A DNA stretch of 64,000 nt, taken from Ruficoccus amylovorans (GTDB lineage: Bacteria > Verrucomicrobiota > Verrucomicrobiia > Opitutales > Cerasicoccaceae). The stretch is taken from positions 62,001 to 126,000 of the forward strand of contig NZ_JACHVB010000035.1 in assembly GCF_014230085.1 (NCBI RefSeq), in the 5' to 3' direction. The notes beneath the pieces were generated by a model. The model saw nothing but the letters and a program-made list of their open reading frames with translations. It did no database searches and had not been told where the DNA came from. Below are positions 9,712 to 17,167 of the stretch, piece by piece (positions within the stretch are counted from its first letter, which is position 1; the number at the start of each line of letters is the position of its first letter). Both the position numbers and the translations under genes were made by a program.

Positions 9712-9734
9712 ATTTAACCCTGAATATATTTCAT

Positions 9735-11192
9735 ATGCGAAAGAATACTGCGCTTACTGTGGCTCTTGGCCTGATCGCGGGCGTTTGCCCCGCCGCTACA
9801 ACGCGAGCCGCTGAGCCGTCCGCCCCGAATATCCTGGTCATCATGGCCGATGATCTTGGCTATGATGATGTCGGCTTTCAGGAGCAGGGGAAGCTGCGGG
9901 AGGTGACCCCGAACATCGACCGCCTGGCGGAGCAGGGTATGCGCTTTACGCAGGGCTACGCCTGCGCCAGTGTTTGCGGGCCTTCGCGGGCGGGCTTCAT
10001 CACGGGGATGAACCAGCAGCGGTTCGGCTTTCAGGAAAACTTTCCGCCGGACTGGACGAACCCGCCCCACATGGACTGGCAGCGGGGCGCGTGGACGGAG
10101 TTCGGCATTCCCCCGGAGGTGAAAACGGTTGGCGACTACCTCCAGTCCGCGGGGTACCTGACGGGCGTCATCGGCAAGTGGCATCTGGGCTATGACGAGC
10201 AGTACTACCCGACGGCGCGCGGGTTCGACTACTTCTACGGCATGCGCAGCGGCGGACGGAACTATGTATCCACTCCGGACTACAACACGACCGACAAGAT
10301 ACCGGATAAGTGGCGGTCGATCGAGGAAAACGGTGTCATTGTGCCCGAGAGCGAGATCACTTATCTGACCGAAAACCTCACGGAGCAGGCGGTGGCCTTT
10401 ATTGACCGGGCCGCGAAGGAGCATCAGCCCTTTTTTCTTTTTATGTCATACACGGCTCCGCACTCTCCTTATCAGGCGAAGCCGGAAGACCTCGCCCGCA
10501 TCGACGCGCTCTTTCCGGACATTTCCAGGAAACGGGCGACCTACCTGGCCATGATCCTGAACATGGACGATGGCGTCGGGCGAATTCTGGCGGAACTGGA
10601 AAAAAACCGGCAGACTCAGAACACGCTGATCGTCTTCCTCAGCGACAATGGCGCGACATCTAAAGGCCCCGGTGACAACGCCCCCCTGACCGGGCACAAG
10701 TGGACGCCGTTCGAGGGCGGGATTCGAGTGCCGTTTGTCATCAGCTGGCCGGGGCGGATTCCGGCGGGCACGGAGTCGGATCAGGTGATTTCCGCGCTGG
10801 ATTTGCTGCCGACTTTTCTCGGGCTGGCGGGTGTCGAGCGACCGGAGGGGCTCGACGGTGTGGACTTGTGGCCCTGCCTGTCCGACCCCAATACCTCACT
10901 GGGGGAGCGGGCGCTCTTTTGGCGCGAACAGACTTCCGAGGGAGACGCCCTCTGGGGGCGGGTCGGGGATGTCAAATACATCGCGGCCAGCAAGTGGGAC
11001 GAACCCCGCGCCTATGACCTGAGCGGGTCCGCTACGGAGGATGACGCCACCCGGCTAACCGAGCTTTCCGGGGCGGAGTCTGTGAAGGGGGCCGTCGAGG
11101 AGTGGAACGAGCAACTCCCGCCGCCTGCCTGGCCGGTTTATAACTGGAGGACCGGCAAGAAGTTTTCCGTCGAAGCCGCCGGTGCGCAGTGA
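9735..11192 (+). CDS. Exported formylglycine-dependent sulfatase (family S1)
   Basis: A 485-residue type I sulfatase with a Sec signal peptide (about residues 1-26, ending TRAAE). NILVIMADDLGYDDVG binds the calcium. The modification site is Cys81 in the CGPSR motif, which a formylglycine-generating enzyme would convert. GKWHLG (~147) and the later FLSDNGATSKGP segment complete the active site. Such enzymes remove sulfate esters from carbohydrates in the periplasm or outside the cell. It closes the GH2-symporter-sulfatase unit. The substrate subfamily cannot be assigned from motifs alone. Confidence 0.93.
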   Translation: MRKNTALTVALGLIAGVCPAATTRAAEPSAPNILVIMADDLGYDDVGFQEQGKLREVTPNIDRLAEQGMRFTQGYACASVCGPSRAGFITGMNQQRFGFQENFPPDWTNPPHMDWQRGAWTEFGIPPEVKTVGDYLQSAGYLTGVIGKWHLGYDEQYYPTARGFDYFYGMRSGGRNYVSTPDYNTTDKIPDKWRSIEENGVIVPESEITYLTENLTEQAVAFIDRAAKEHQPFFLFMSYTAPHSPYQAKPEDLARIDALFPDISRKRATYLAMILNMDDGVGRILAELEKNRQTQNTLIVFLSDNGATSKGPGDNAPLTGHKWTPFEGGIRVPFVISWPGRIPAGTESDQVISALDLLPTFLGLAGVERPEGLDGVDLWPCLSDPNTSLGERALFWREQTSEGDALWGRVGDVKYIAASKWDEPRAYDLSGSATEDDATRLTELSGAESVKGAVEEWNEQLPPPAWPVYNWRTGKKFSVEAAGAQ

Positions 11193-11240
11193 ATCTTGGA
11201 CCGCCCCCCGCGTGCCGTCCAATAGCCGGGTGATTTCCCC

Positions 11241-11270
11241 TTGACAGAACGAGCCTTTAAAAATCAGAAT
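11241..11270 (+). promoter_or_regulatory. Promoter of the second polysaccharide unit
   Basis: A perfect TTGACA (11241-11246) is followed after 18 bp by CAGAAT (11265-11270), which matches the -10 consensus at four positions. The -10 overlaps the beginning of the operator at 11268-11285, so a protein bound there would block RNA polymerase. Confidence 0.5.
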
Positions 11271-11285
11271 AAAACTGTTTTCTAA
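11268..11285 (+). promoter_or_regulatory. Shared operator, copy 2
   Basis: AATAAAACTGTTTTCTAA shares the first 14 bases with the consensus AATAAAACTGTTTTACTA. It ends exactly 26 bp before the ATG at 11312, the same spacing as copy 3 before its paralogous gene. Confidence 0.62.
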
Positions 11286-11311
11286 ATAATAAAATTATAT
11301 TTAGACCCACA

Positions 11312-11977
11312 ATGAAGACTGCTTTGACCCTTTTACTTGCGCTGTCGGCGCTCCTTCCCGCGCTGTCCGCGCAAAGCCTGATCGTTGACGACCCTTTTGA
11401 CAGCAAAGGCGGCTGGACCAATCTGTCCCGCGATCCTCAGGGCTGGTGGCCGGGTGAAAAAGGCAGCGCGGGGCTGACGCCCAAGGCGGGGAGCAGCTTT
11501 TTTTCCTTATCCTATAACAACGAGTGGCAGCGGTTGGTAAAGCGTTTCGACGCAGCCAGTTTCACCGCGGACGGACGGAAGCAGTTCGGCGGTGGCAACA
11601 ACTTTGCGATCTTGCCCGGCACTTACGAGTTGACGGTGTACGTCGGGCTGGGCGACGGGGATTACTCCTTCAGCGGGGCGGAAAACTATAACGTGCTTCT
11701 GACCGCGGGCGGTGACGAATGGAAGTCCGGGGTGGCTGCGACATCGAGCGTCAAGAAACCTGCTCCGCGCTCCGGTGCCTGGGTGGAGTGGACATTCACC
11801 TTTGTCATCGACAAGAACACCCGGACGAAGAATGGGGATGTGGTTATCGGGCAGCCGCTGGGCGCGCATATCGCCCTGCGGGGAAAATGGTCAAAAAATG
11901 GAAATGAAAACGGCTACATCGCGGCGGACGGTTTTAAGCTTAAGTACACGCCGCCCTCCGGTTCATCGAAGCTTTGA
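11312..11977 (+). CDS. Exported protein, paralogue of the PEP-CTERM protein at 21282
   Basis: A 221-residue protein with a signal peptide (cleaved near LSAQS). The mature part is a beta-rich domain of about 190 residues with no recognised catalytic motif. It aligns along its length with the protein at 21282. Shared blocks include VDD.FDS..GW, GWWP (~45), AGLTP, a TAGG strand, AATSSVK.P.P and the WTFTFVID strand near residue 160. The fold resembles carbohydrate-binding jelly rolls, but that is inference. Unlike its paralogue it has no PEP-CTERM tail and ends PPSGSSKL. It begins a unit continuing with esterase, sulfatase and GH genes and has its own promoter and operator. Confidence 0.7.
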   Translation: MKTALTLLLALSALLPALSAQSLIVDDPFDSKGGWTNLSRDPQGWWPGEKGSAGLTPKAGSSFFSLSYNNEWQRLVKRFDAASFTADGRKQFGGGNNFAILPGTYELTVYVGLGDGDYSFSGAENYNVLLTAGGDEWKSGVAATSSVKKPAPRSGAWVEWTFTFVIDKNTRTKNGDVVIGQPLGAHIALRGKWSKNGNENGYIAADGFKLKYTPPSGSSKL

Positions 11978-12070
11978 GTGCGTGATTGAATTGTCGCTGT
12001 TATTCCTGATAACATCGATGCTGGCTCCCGGTTTAAATGTTCTGAGTCCGGGTGTGTTTAATGTAATTGA

Positions 12071-12919
12071 ATGAAAATTATGCTAACGAAAAAAACTCTT
12101 TTGCTGAGTGCCCTGGCACTTCCCCTGTGCATGTGCGTCGAAGCTGTGGCTGACCGTGTTGAAAGCAATATCCAGTACCGGGCTTCCGACCTGGAACTGC
12201 CTGCCGACAATTACCAACGCACGATATGCACGCTCGATGTCTATGTGCCTGATGGTGAGCCGGGCTTTGCCACCATCATCAACCTGCATGGGGGAGGTTT
12301 GACCGAGGGGAAAAAATCGTTTCCCGCGCTCAAGGGCCAGGGGATCGGGCTGGTGGCGGTTGGGTATCGCCTTGCCCCGCAGGCAGACGTTCCGGCATTC
12401 CTGGAGGATGCGGCAGCCGCCGTTGCCTGGACGATCGAGAATATTGCCTCCTACGGCGGTGACCCTGACAAGGTCTTCCTCGCGGGGTACTCGGCGGGAG
12501 CCTACCTGGCGGCGATGGTTGGGATGGATCCGCAGTGGCTCGCCCCCTACGGGCTTTCGCCGGACGATTTGGCCGGGATTATCTGCGTGAGCGGGCAGAT
12601 GAGCACTCACTTTAAGGTGAAGAAACTCCGGGGAGACACCGGGCCTGAGTTCCGTGTAGTGGTTGATGAATACGCGCCCCTCACCTACGCTTCCAAGGAT
12701 TTGCCTCCGGTTTGCCTGATTGTCGGTGACCGCAAAATTGAGTACAAAAACCGTGTCGAGGAGAATGAACTCATGGCAGTCAGCCTGCGGAACCTCGGGC
12801 ACCCCCTGGTCGAATTTCACGAATTGCCGGGGCTCAATCACGGAACCGTCAGCGGCGGAGCGAGCAAGGTGATCCCTGGCTTTGTCGAGCGCGTGCTGGT
12901 CCCGGAACAGGCTCCCTGA
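12071..12919 (+). CDS. Exported alpha/beta-hydrolase (carbohydrate esterase-like)
   Basis: A 282-residue serine hydrolase with a signal peptide (to about residue 27). The oxyanion-hole motif HGGG (73-76), the nucleophile Ser141 in GYSAG, and probable triad partners Asp220 (VGDRK) and His257 (NHGTV) place it with hormone-sensitive-lipase/acetyl-esterase-type enzymes. In a sulfatase locus, removal of acetyl or similar esters from a decorated polysaccharide is the likely job; this is inferred from context. It lies between the exported paralogue (93 bp upstream) and a sulfatase whose ATG follows 67 bp later. Confidence 0.85.
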   Translation: MKIMLTKKTLLLSALALPLCMCVEAVADRVESNIQYRASDLELPADNYQRTICTLDVYVPDGEPGFATIINLHGGGLTEGKKSFPALKGQGIGLVAVGYRLAPQADVPAFLEDAAAAVAWTIENIASYGGDPDKVFLAGYSAGAYLAAMVGMDPQWLAPYGLSPDDLAGIICVSGQMSTHFKVKKLRGDTGPEFRVVVDEYAPLTYASKDLPPVCLIVGDRKIEYKNRVEENELMAVSLRNLGHPLVEFHELPGLNHGTVSGGASKVIPGFVERVLVPEQAP

Positions 12920-12986
12920 TGCGCGACGGATGCTGCTGCGGTCGGTGCTGCGTCGGGCTATCTTGTTAAGCGAAACAAACACGGTA

Positions 12987-14459
12987 ATGGCTAAAAACTT
13001 CGTCATCATCTACGCGGACGACCTGGGCTTCGGCGACCTGGCGTGCTATGGCGCTTCCGGTATTCCCACTCCGAATCTCGACCGCATGGCCGCCGAGGGG
13101 CTGCGCTTCACCAACAGCTACGCGACGGCTGCGACCTGCACCCCGTCGCGTTACAGCCTGCTGACCGGCTCCTACCCCTGGCGCAATCCCGGGGCGAAGA
13201 TCCTCGCCGGGGACGCTCCGATGATTATCACGGAGGACGAGCCGACGCTGCCGCGCATCCTCGCTCGCGCGGGCTACCGTTCCGCGGTCGTGGGTAAGTG
13301 GCACATTGGGCTGGGTGAGGGGGCGATTGACTGGAACGCCGACATTCGCCCGACGCCGCTGGATGTCGGCTTCGACGAGTCCTTTATCATGGCGGCGACC
13401 AATGATCGGGTGCCCTGCGTTTACGTGGATGGCCGCCGCGTGGCCAACCTCGATCCCTCCGACCCGCTGGAGGTTCGTTATGCGAAGGAGAATCCCTTTT
13501 CCGAAGTCCCCACCGGGCGGACTCACCCCGAGTTGCTGACTACGTGGCATTCGGACAGCCAGCACTGGGACGCGATTGTCAACGGCGTGGGCCGCATCGG
13601 TTTTTGCCGGGGAGGCAAGTCCGCCCAGTGGGATGACGAGACAATGGCCGAGGTTTTCCTCGAACGCGCCAAGGGCTTCATCAGCCGCAGCAAGGAACAG
13701 CCCTTCTTCCTTTACTACGCGCTGCACCAGCCGCACGTCCCGCGTATCCCCAGCCCGCGCTTCCGCGGCGCGACGGCGCTCGGCCCGCGCGGGGACGTGA
13801 TCGCCGAGCTCGACTGGTGTGTGGGGCAGCTTCTCGAGCACTTGCGGGCCGAGGGGCTGGACGAGGATACACTGGTGATCTTTTCCAGCGACAACGGCCC
13901 CATCCTCGATGACGGTTATGCGGACCAGGCGCGGGAACTGTGTGGTTGCCATCGTCCGTCCGGTCCCCTGCGTGGGGGTAAGTACAGCGTTTTCGACGGG
14001 GGGGCGCGCGTGCCGATGATTCTCCGTGCGCCCGGGCTTGCCCCGGCAGGTCAGGAGTCTGCCGCTCTGTTCAGCCACGCCGACCTTCCGACCAGCCTCG
14101 CCGTGTTGGCCGGGATCGCGCCGGAGCAGGCCGCCTGTGTGGACGGGGTGGACATGAGTGCGGTGCTGACCGGGCAGGATGAGGTCGGGCGCGAGTCGCT
14201 GGTGACCGAAGGCATCGGCGCTCGCACCGTGCTTCGGCACGGCACCTGGATTTATATTCCTCCACATCCGGGACCGGCCCGTTTTGCCGACAAGGATACG
14301 GAGAGCGGTTTCTCGCCCGAGCCGCAACTCTACGACCTGACCACCGACATCGGCCAGCGTGAGAACCTTGCCAGTTACTGCCCGGCGCGGGTGCAATCGC
14401 TGGCGGAGGAACTCGCCGCCATCCAGGCCGACACTCACCACGCTTACCCTCACTCATGA
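12987..14459 (+). CDS. Formylglycine sulfatase lacking a signal peptide
   Basis: From ATG 12987 the protein has 490 residues and starts directly at the first strand (MAKNFVIIYADDLGFGD). The active-site cysteine is Cys51 in CTPSR. GKWHIG and FSSDNGPILDDG (~297) complete the metal and sulfate site. Exported sulfatases normally have a leader, but none is present, and the in-frame upstream codons back to 12882 do not form one either. It may therefore act in the cytoplasm on imported oligosaccharides, like the GH2 enzyme. The stop overlaps the next gene's ATG (ATGA at 14456), so the two are translationally coupled. Confidence 0.9.
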   Translation: MAKNFVIIYADDLGFGDLACYGASGIPTPNLDRMAAEGLRFTNSYATAATCTPSRYSLLTGSYPWRNPGAKILAGDAPMIITEDEPTLPRILARAGYRSAVVGKWHIGLGEGAIDWNADIRPTPLDVGFDESFIMAATNDRVPCVYVDGRRVANLDPSDPLEVRYAKENPFSEVPTGRTHPELLTTWHSDSQHWDAIVNGVGRIGFCRGGKSAQWDDETMAEVFLERAKGFISRSKEQPFFLYYALHQPHVPRIPSPRFRGATALGPRGDVIAELDWCVGQLLEHLRAEGLDEDTLVIFSSDNGPILDDGYADQARELCGCHRPSGPLRGGKYSVFDGGARVPMILRAPGLAPAGQESAALFSHADLPTSLAVLAGIAPEQAACVDGVDMSAVLTGQDEVGRESLVTEGIGARTVLRHGTWIYIPPHPGPARFADKDTESGFSPEPQLYDLTTDIGQRENLASYCPARVQSLAEELAAIQADTHHAYPHS

Positions 14460-15961
14460 TGACGTACTTCTCTCCTTGCTCCTCTTTGCGCTGCACGTTT
14501 CCTTCCTTGACCGCTTTAGGCCGATTGTGCGCCCTGGGCTTTTCCCTGTTGGCGATGGTCGCCGCCTGTTCTGGTGCGGAGGCGAAGGATCGGGTCAGTC
14601 CCTATGCGGTGGGGATTAACCTCTCGTATTTTAACGACCTGGATGCGATCTGGGAAAACTACGGCATACCGGAAAAGCTGGAGCGGATGGGCGTGCGCGT
14701 GCTGCGCTATCCGGGCGGCGAGGAGACTTCGCGCTGGCACTGGGACCAGCCGGGTGTCAACGGCTACGTGGATGTCTGGAATCCGAACCACCTCAAGCAG
14801 AATTGGCAATCGACCTGGTTCCCGCAGGAACAGTGGGCGCAGAACGAGGCGTTCATGGACGTGGATGAGTATTTTGCCTACTGCGAGCAGCTTGGCACGG
14901 AGCCGTTGCTGGGGATCAACATGAGCGCGGGCGAGGTCAACAAGCGCCGCGAGGACGGCATTGCGCAGGCGGTCGCGCTGATCGAGTACGTCCGCGAAAA
15001 AGGTTATCCGCTGACTTACGTCTATCTCGACAACGAGCCCTGGCACAAGCATTCGAGCAACTACTACCTCTTTCCCAAGGACGATTACGCAGAGCTGTGC
15101 GTGCTCTACGCCGAGGCTATGCGGGCTGTCGATCCGGACTTAAAGTTTATCGCCAACGCGTTCGAGGCCGGGAGCGCCCGCAACGCGAATGAGGTTCGGC
15201 GTTTTCTGGACATTGCCGGGGATGATGTCGATGTGATCGAGCTGCATTATTACTGGGAGTGGGGGCGTTCGACCTGGGAGATGTGGATCAGCCAACAACC
15301 GATGCTGAACAGCAGCCAGTGGCGCGCCCCGAAGCAAACCAAGACCTTCAGTGAGGATCTGGATGCCCTGCGCAAGCTTATCCACGATTACGGCTATCCG
15401 CAGATCGACCTGGCGGTGCTCGAATGGAACATCGCCCCGGCCAAAAGCGGAGAAGTCCCGCCGACTCCCCGGCAGACTGCGCTCATGCAGTCGGAGATGC
15501 TGATGCAGTTTCTCGACAGTGGCGTCCTCATGACGGCGATCTGGCCGACGTTCTGGCAAGTCACGCCGCCGGAGGGTGATGCCAATCCCCAGGCTACGGT
15601 AAGCGATGTCAGCTTTCGCAGCATTTTTGAGGCTCGTCCGCCCTACGCGACGACACCGGTTTACGACATGTTTTGTCTCTTCGCGGGGGTGCCCGGCAGC
15701 CGCCTGCTTGAGTCGGTCTTTGAACAGCCCGGTATTTATCGCCAGACCTATCTCCTCGACGATGGCACAAGCCTTGTACTGGTGTTGAATAAATCCGGCC
15801 AGCCGCAACCGCTGGCGCTGGAGGGCTTCGCCGGGCGCACGAGCCGCTTCGCGCAGATCAGTCTGGAGGAGCGGAAGTCGGGGGCGGTTGATCCGTCAAA
15901 GGGCTTGGTGCTCCCGGGGTACTCGCTGACCCGCGTCGAGATCGCCCCTGGCGCGCGCTGA
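14456..15961 (+). CDS. Clan GH-A glycoside hydrolase, probable lipoprotein
   Basis: A 501-residue protein with an N-terminal export signal and a lipobox (VAAC, Cys38), so it is probably a lipid-anchored enzyme. The (beta/alpha)8 barrel shows MGVRVLRYPGGEETSRWHWD (~76-95), acid/base Glu194 in YLDNEPW, and nucleophile Glu323 in LAVLEWNIAP. A short beta domain follows (~425-500). The layout resembles GH51 arabinofuranosidases and nearby families such as GH39 or GH30; I cannot choose among them. ATG 14456 overlaps the sulfatase stop. It ends the unit that begins at 11312. Confidence 0.82.
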   Translation: MMTYFSPCSSLRCTFPSLTALGRLCALGFSLLAMVAACSGAEAKDRVSPYAVGINLSYFNDLDAIWENYGIPEKLERMGVRVLRYPGGEETSRWHWDQPGVNGYVDVWNPNHLKQNWQSTWFPQEQWAQNEAFMDVDEYFAYCEQLGTEPLLGINMSAGEVNKRREDGIAQAVALIEYVREKGYPLTYVYLDNEPWHKHSSNYYLFPKDDYAELCVLYAEAMRAVDPDLKFIANAFEAGSARNANEVRRFLDIAGDDVDVIELHYYWEWGRSTWEMWISQQPMLNSSQWRAPKQTKTFSEDLDALRKLIHDYGYPQIDLAVLEWNIAPAKSGEVPPTPRQTALMQSEMLMQFLDSGVLMTAIWPTFWQVTPPEGDANPQATVSDVSFRSIFEARPPYATTPVYDMFCLFAGVPGSRLLESVFEQPGIYRQTYLLDDGTSLVLVLNKSGQPQPLALEGFAGRTSRFAQISLEERKSGAVDPSKGLVLPGYSLTRVEIAPGAR

Positions 15962-16374
15962 TCCCTGGACACTCGCCGGCGATCCCTGCTTTCAGTTTGA
16001 GCGGGGAACGCGGCGAGAAAGTTCAGTGTATCCAGATTTGGATACGCAAAACAGGAAGCGAATGGGCGGGATTATGCCTTAGGTCGTTTTAGAGCGGTTT
16101 AAATAAAGTCGTAGCCGACGCAAAAGGGCCGAATGGCTAAATGATTAAATGGTTAATTGTTATTTCCTACGCTGAACATCCAACAATTAACAATTGGCCA
16201 TTTAACCATCTAACGATTGTGGCTACAGTATTTTTTAAACCGCTCTAACTGAAAGAAGGTGAGTCATTTCTTGCAAACATCTTGCGCAGGCAAGGGAGTT
16301 TGACCATCTCCTGCCTCACTTCCCGTCCTTCCTGCTAATGCTTGTTGAGCCTCAAAACAGGTGAGACGTGGTAC
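15962..16374. other. Intergenic region between convergent units, hosting the MITE-like element
   Basis: Besides the palindromic element there is only a small perfect hairpin, GTATCC-AGATTT-GGATAC at 16028-16045, just downstream of the GH gene. It has no T-run and is a poor terminator. No plausible gene is present. Confidence 0.5.
16090..16247. mobile_element. MITE-like palindromic element, copy 1
   Basis: A 158-bp non-coding element bounded by TAGAGCGGTTTAAA on the left and TTTAAACCGCTCTA on the right. The terminal inverted repeats extend about 28 bp with a few mismatches. The interior is also palindromic (ATTAAATGGTTAATTGTT against AACAATTAACAATT...CCATTTAA), so the whole element can fold into one long hairpin. 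Both ends carry TA, compatible with TA target duplication as in IS630/Tc1-type transposition. A second copy of the same length lies at 33164-33321 and is identical over the inner 45 bases. No transposase is encoded. Confidence 0.78.
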
Positions 16375-17082
16375 TCAGTCAGAAACCTGAAGCACCTGAA
16401 AACCGCCGTTCTGGGGCAGGATAAAAATGCTGTGGCGGGCTTGGCGGGATAGGTACCAGATGGCGCGGTAGATCATTTTCCATTCGCCGTTTTTGCTGAC
16501 GCCGACGCGTATGGGAGTATCCAGGCCCCGCTCGGGGGGTGCCCCGTTTTTCCCCAGGGCCGGGAGGTCCGCGTCGGTGTTATCAACCATCTCGATTGAG
16601 CCGGGAGCGACCATGAGGCGGGCTGTGCCGTACTGGATGGCGACAGGCTCGGAGGAGAGATTATAGACGCGGGTATGGCCTCGGGGGAAGTTGCGGGTGT
16701 CGTCCGCGAAAACGCGCGTGAGCAGGTTGTTGCTGTCCGGTTTTTCCGGGACGAGAAATACGAGGTAATCGCCCCCGGAGGAGGGAAGCGTAGCTGTGCC
16801 CACGGGGGTTCGCTGGATATTCTCCCCGCTGCCGCTCTTGCGGTAGAGGACGAGACGGGGGGATTCTCCTTCATACTTGTAGCGGCCAGAGGGGCCGTTG
16901 AAGGTGGCGCGGATCTCCCGGTCATGGCTTGCGCTCATGAAGTACAACTGGCGGGTGTCGCTGACGGGATTGAAGAAGCGGAGATTGGCCCTGAAGGTTT
17001 CATCCGTGGGCTGCGCGTATACGAGGGGAAGCGAGAGTCCAAGGCAGGCAAGGAGAGCGAGTCGGGAGTAGGGAATGTTCAT
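16375..17082 (-). CDS. Small exported hypothetical protein paired with the pseudopilin-like gene
   Basis: Starting at the ATG at 17082 (MNIPYSRLALLACLGLSLPLVYAQ) this is a 235-residue protein with a strong Sec signal peptide. The longer frame to 17301 has a Pro/Ser-rich front antisense in character and is rejected. The mature protein is beta-rich (RFFNPVSDTRQLYFMSASHDREIRATFNG, then VFLVPEK) and shows no enzyme motif. It lies 85 bp downstream of the 1198-residue pseudopilin-like gene on the same strand and probably belongs to its transcript. This suggests a surface-structure accessory role. Family not recognised. Confidence 0.72.
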   Translation of the reverse strand: MNIPYSRLALLACLGLSLPLVYAQPTDETFRANLRFFNPVSDTRQLYFMSASHDREIRATFNGPSGRYKYEGESPRLVLYRKSGSGENIQRTPVGTATLPSSGGDYLVFLVPEKPDSNNLLTRVFADDTRNFPRGHTRVYNLSSEPVAIQYGTARLMVAPGSIEMVDNTDADLPALGKNGAPPERGLDTPIRVGVSKNGEWKMIYRAIWYLSRQARHSIFILPQNGGFQVLQVSD

Positions 17083-17167
17083 CGTCAGCGGCTTTGGGAA
17101 AGATGTGTCGGGCGGGACAGGAAACGATGGAGAAGGGAAACGGCGGCGAAGGTGCCGTGAGGTGATT

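Noticed and set aside
12882-12986. Longer start for the second sulfatase
   Set aside because: It overlaps the esterase end, adds an Arg-rich segment and does not create a signal peptide.
16028-16045. GTATCC-AGATTT-GGATAC hairpin as a terminator
   Set aside because: The stem is only 6 bp and no T-run follows.
16090-16247. Palindromic element as a small RNA gene or CRISPR repeat
   Set aside because: There is no promoter or spacer-repeat structure; the second equal-length copy with terminal inverted repeats supports a MITE-like element.
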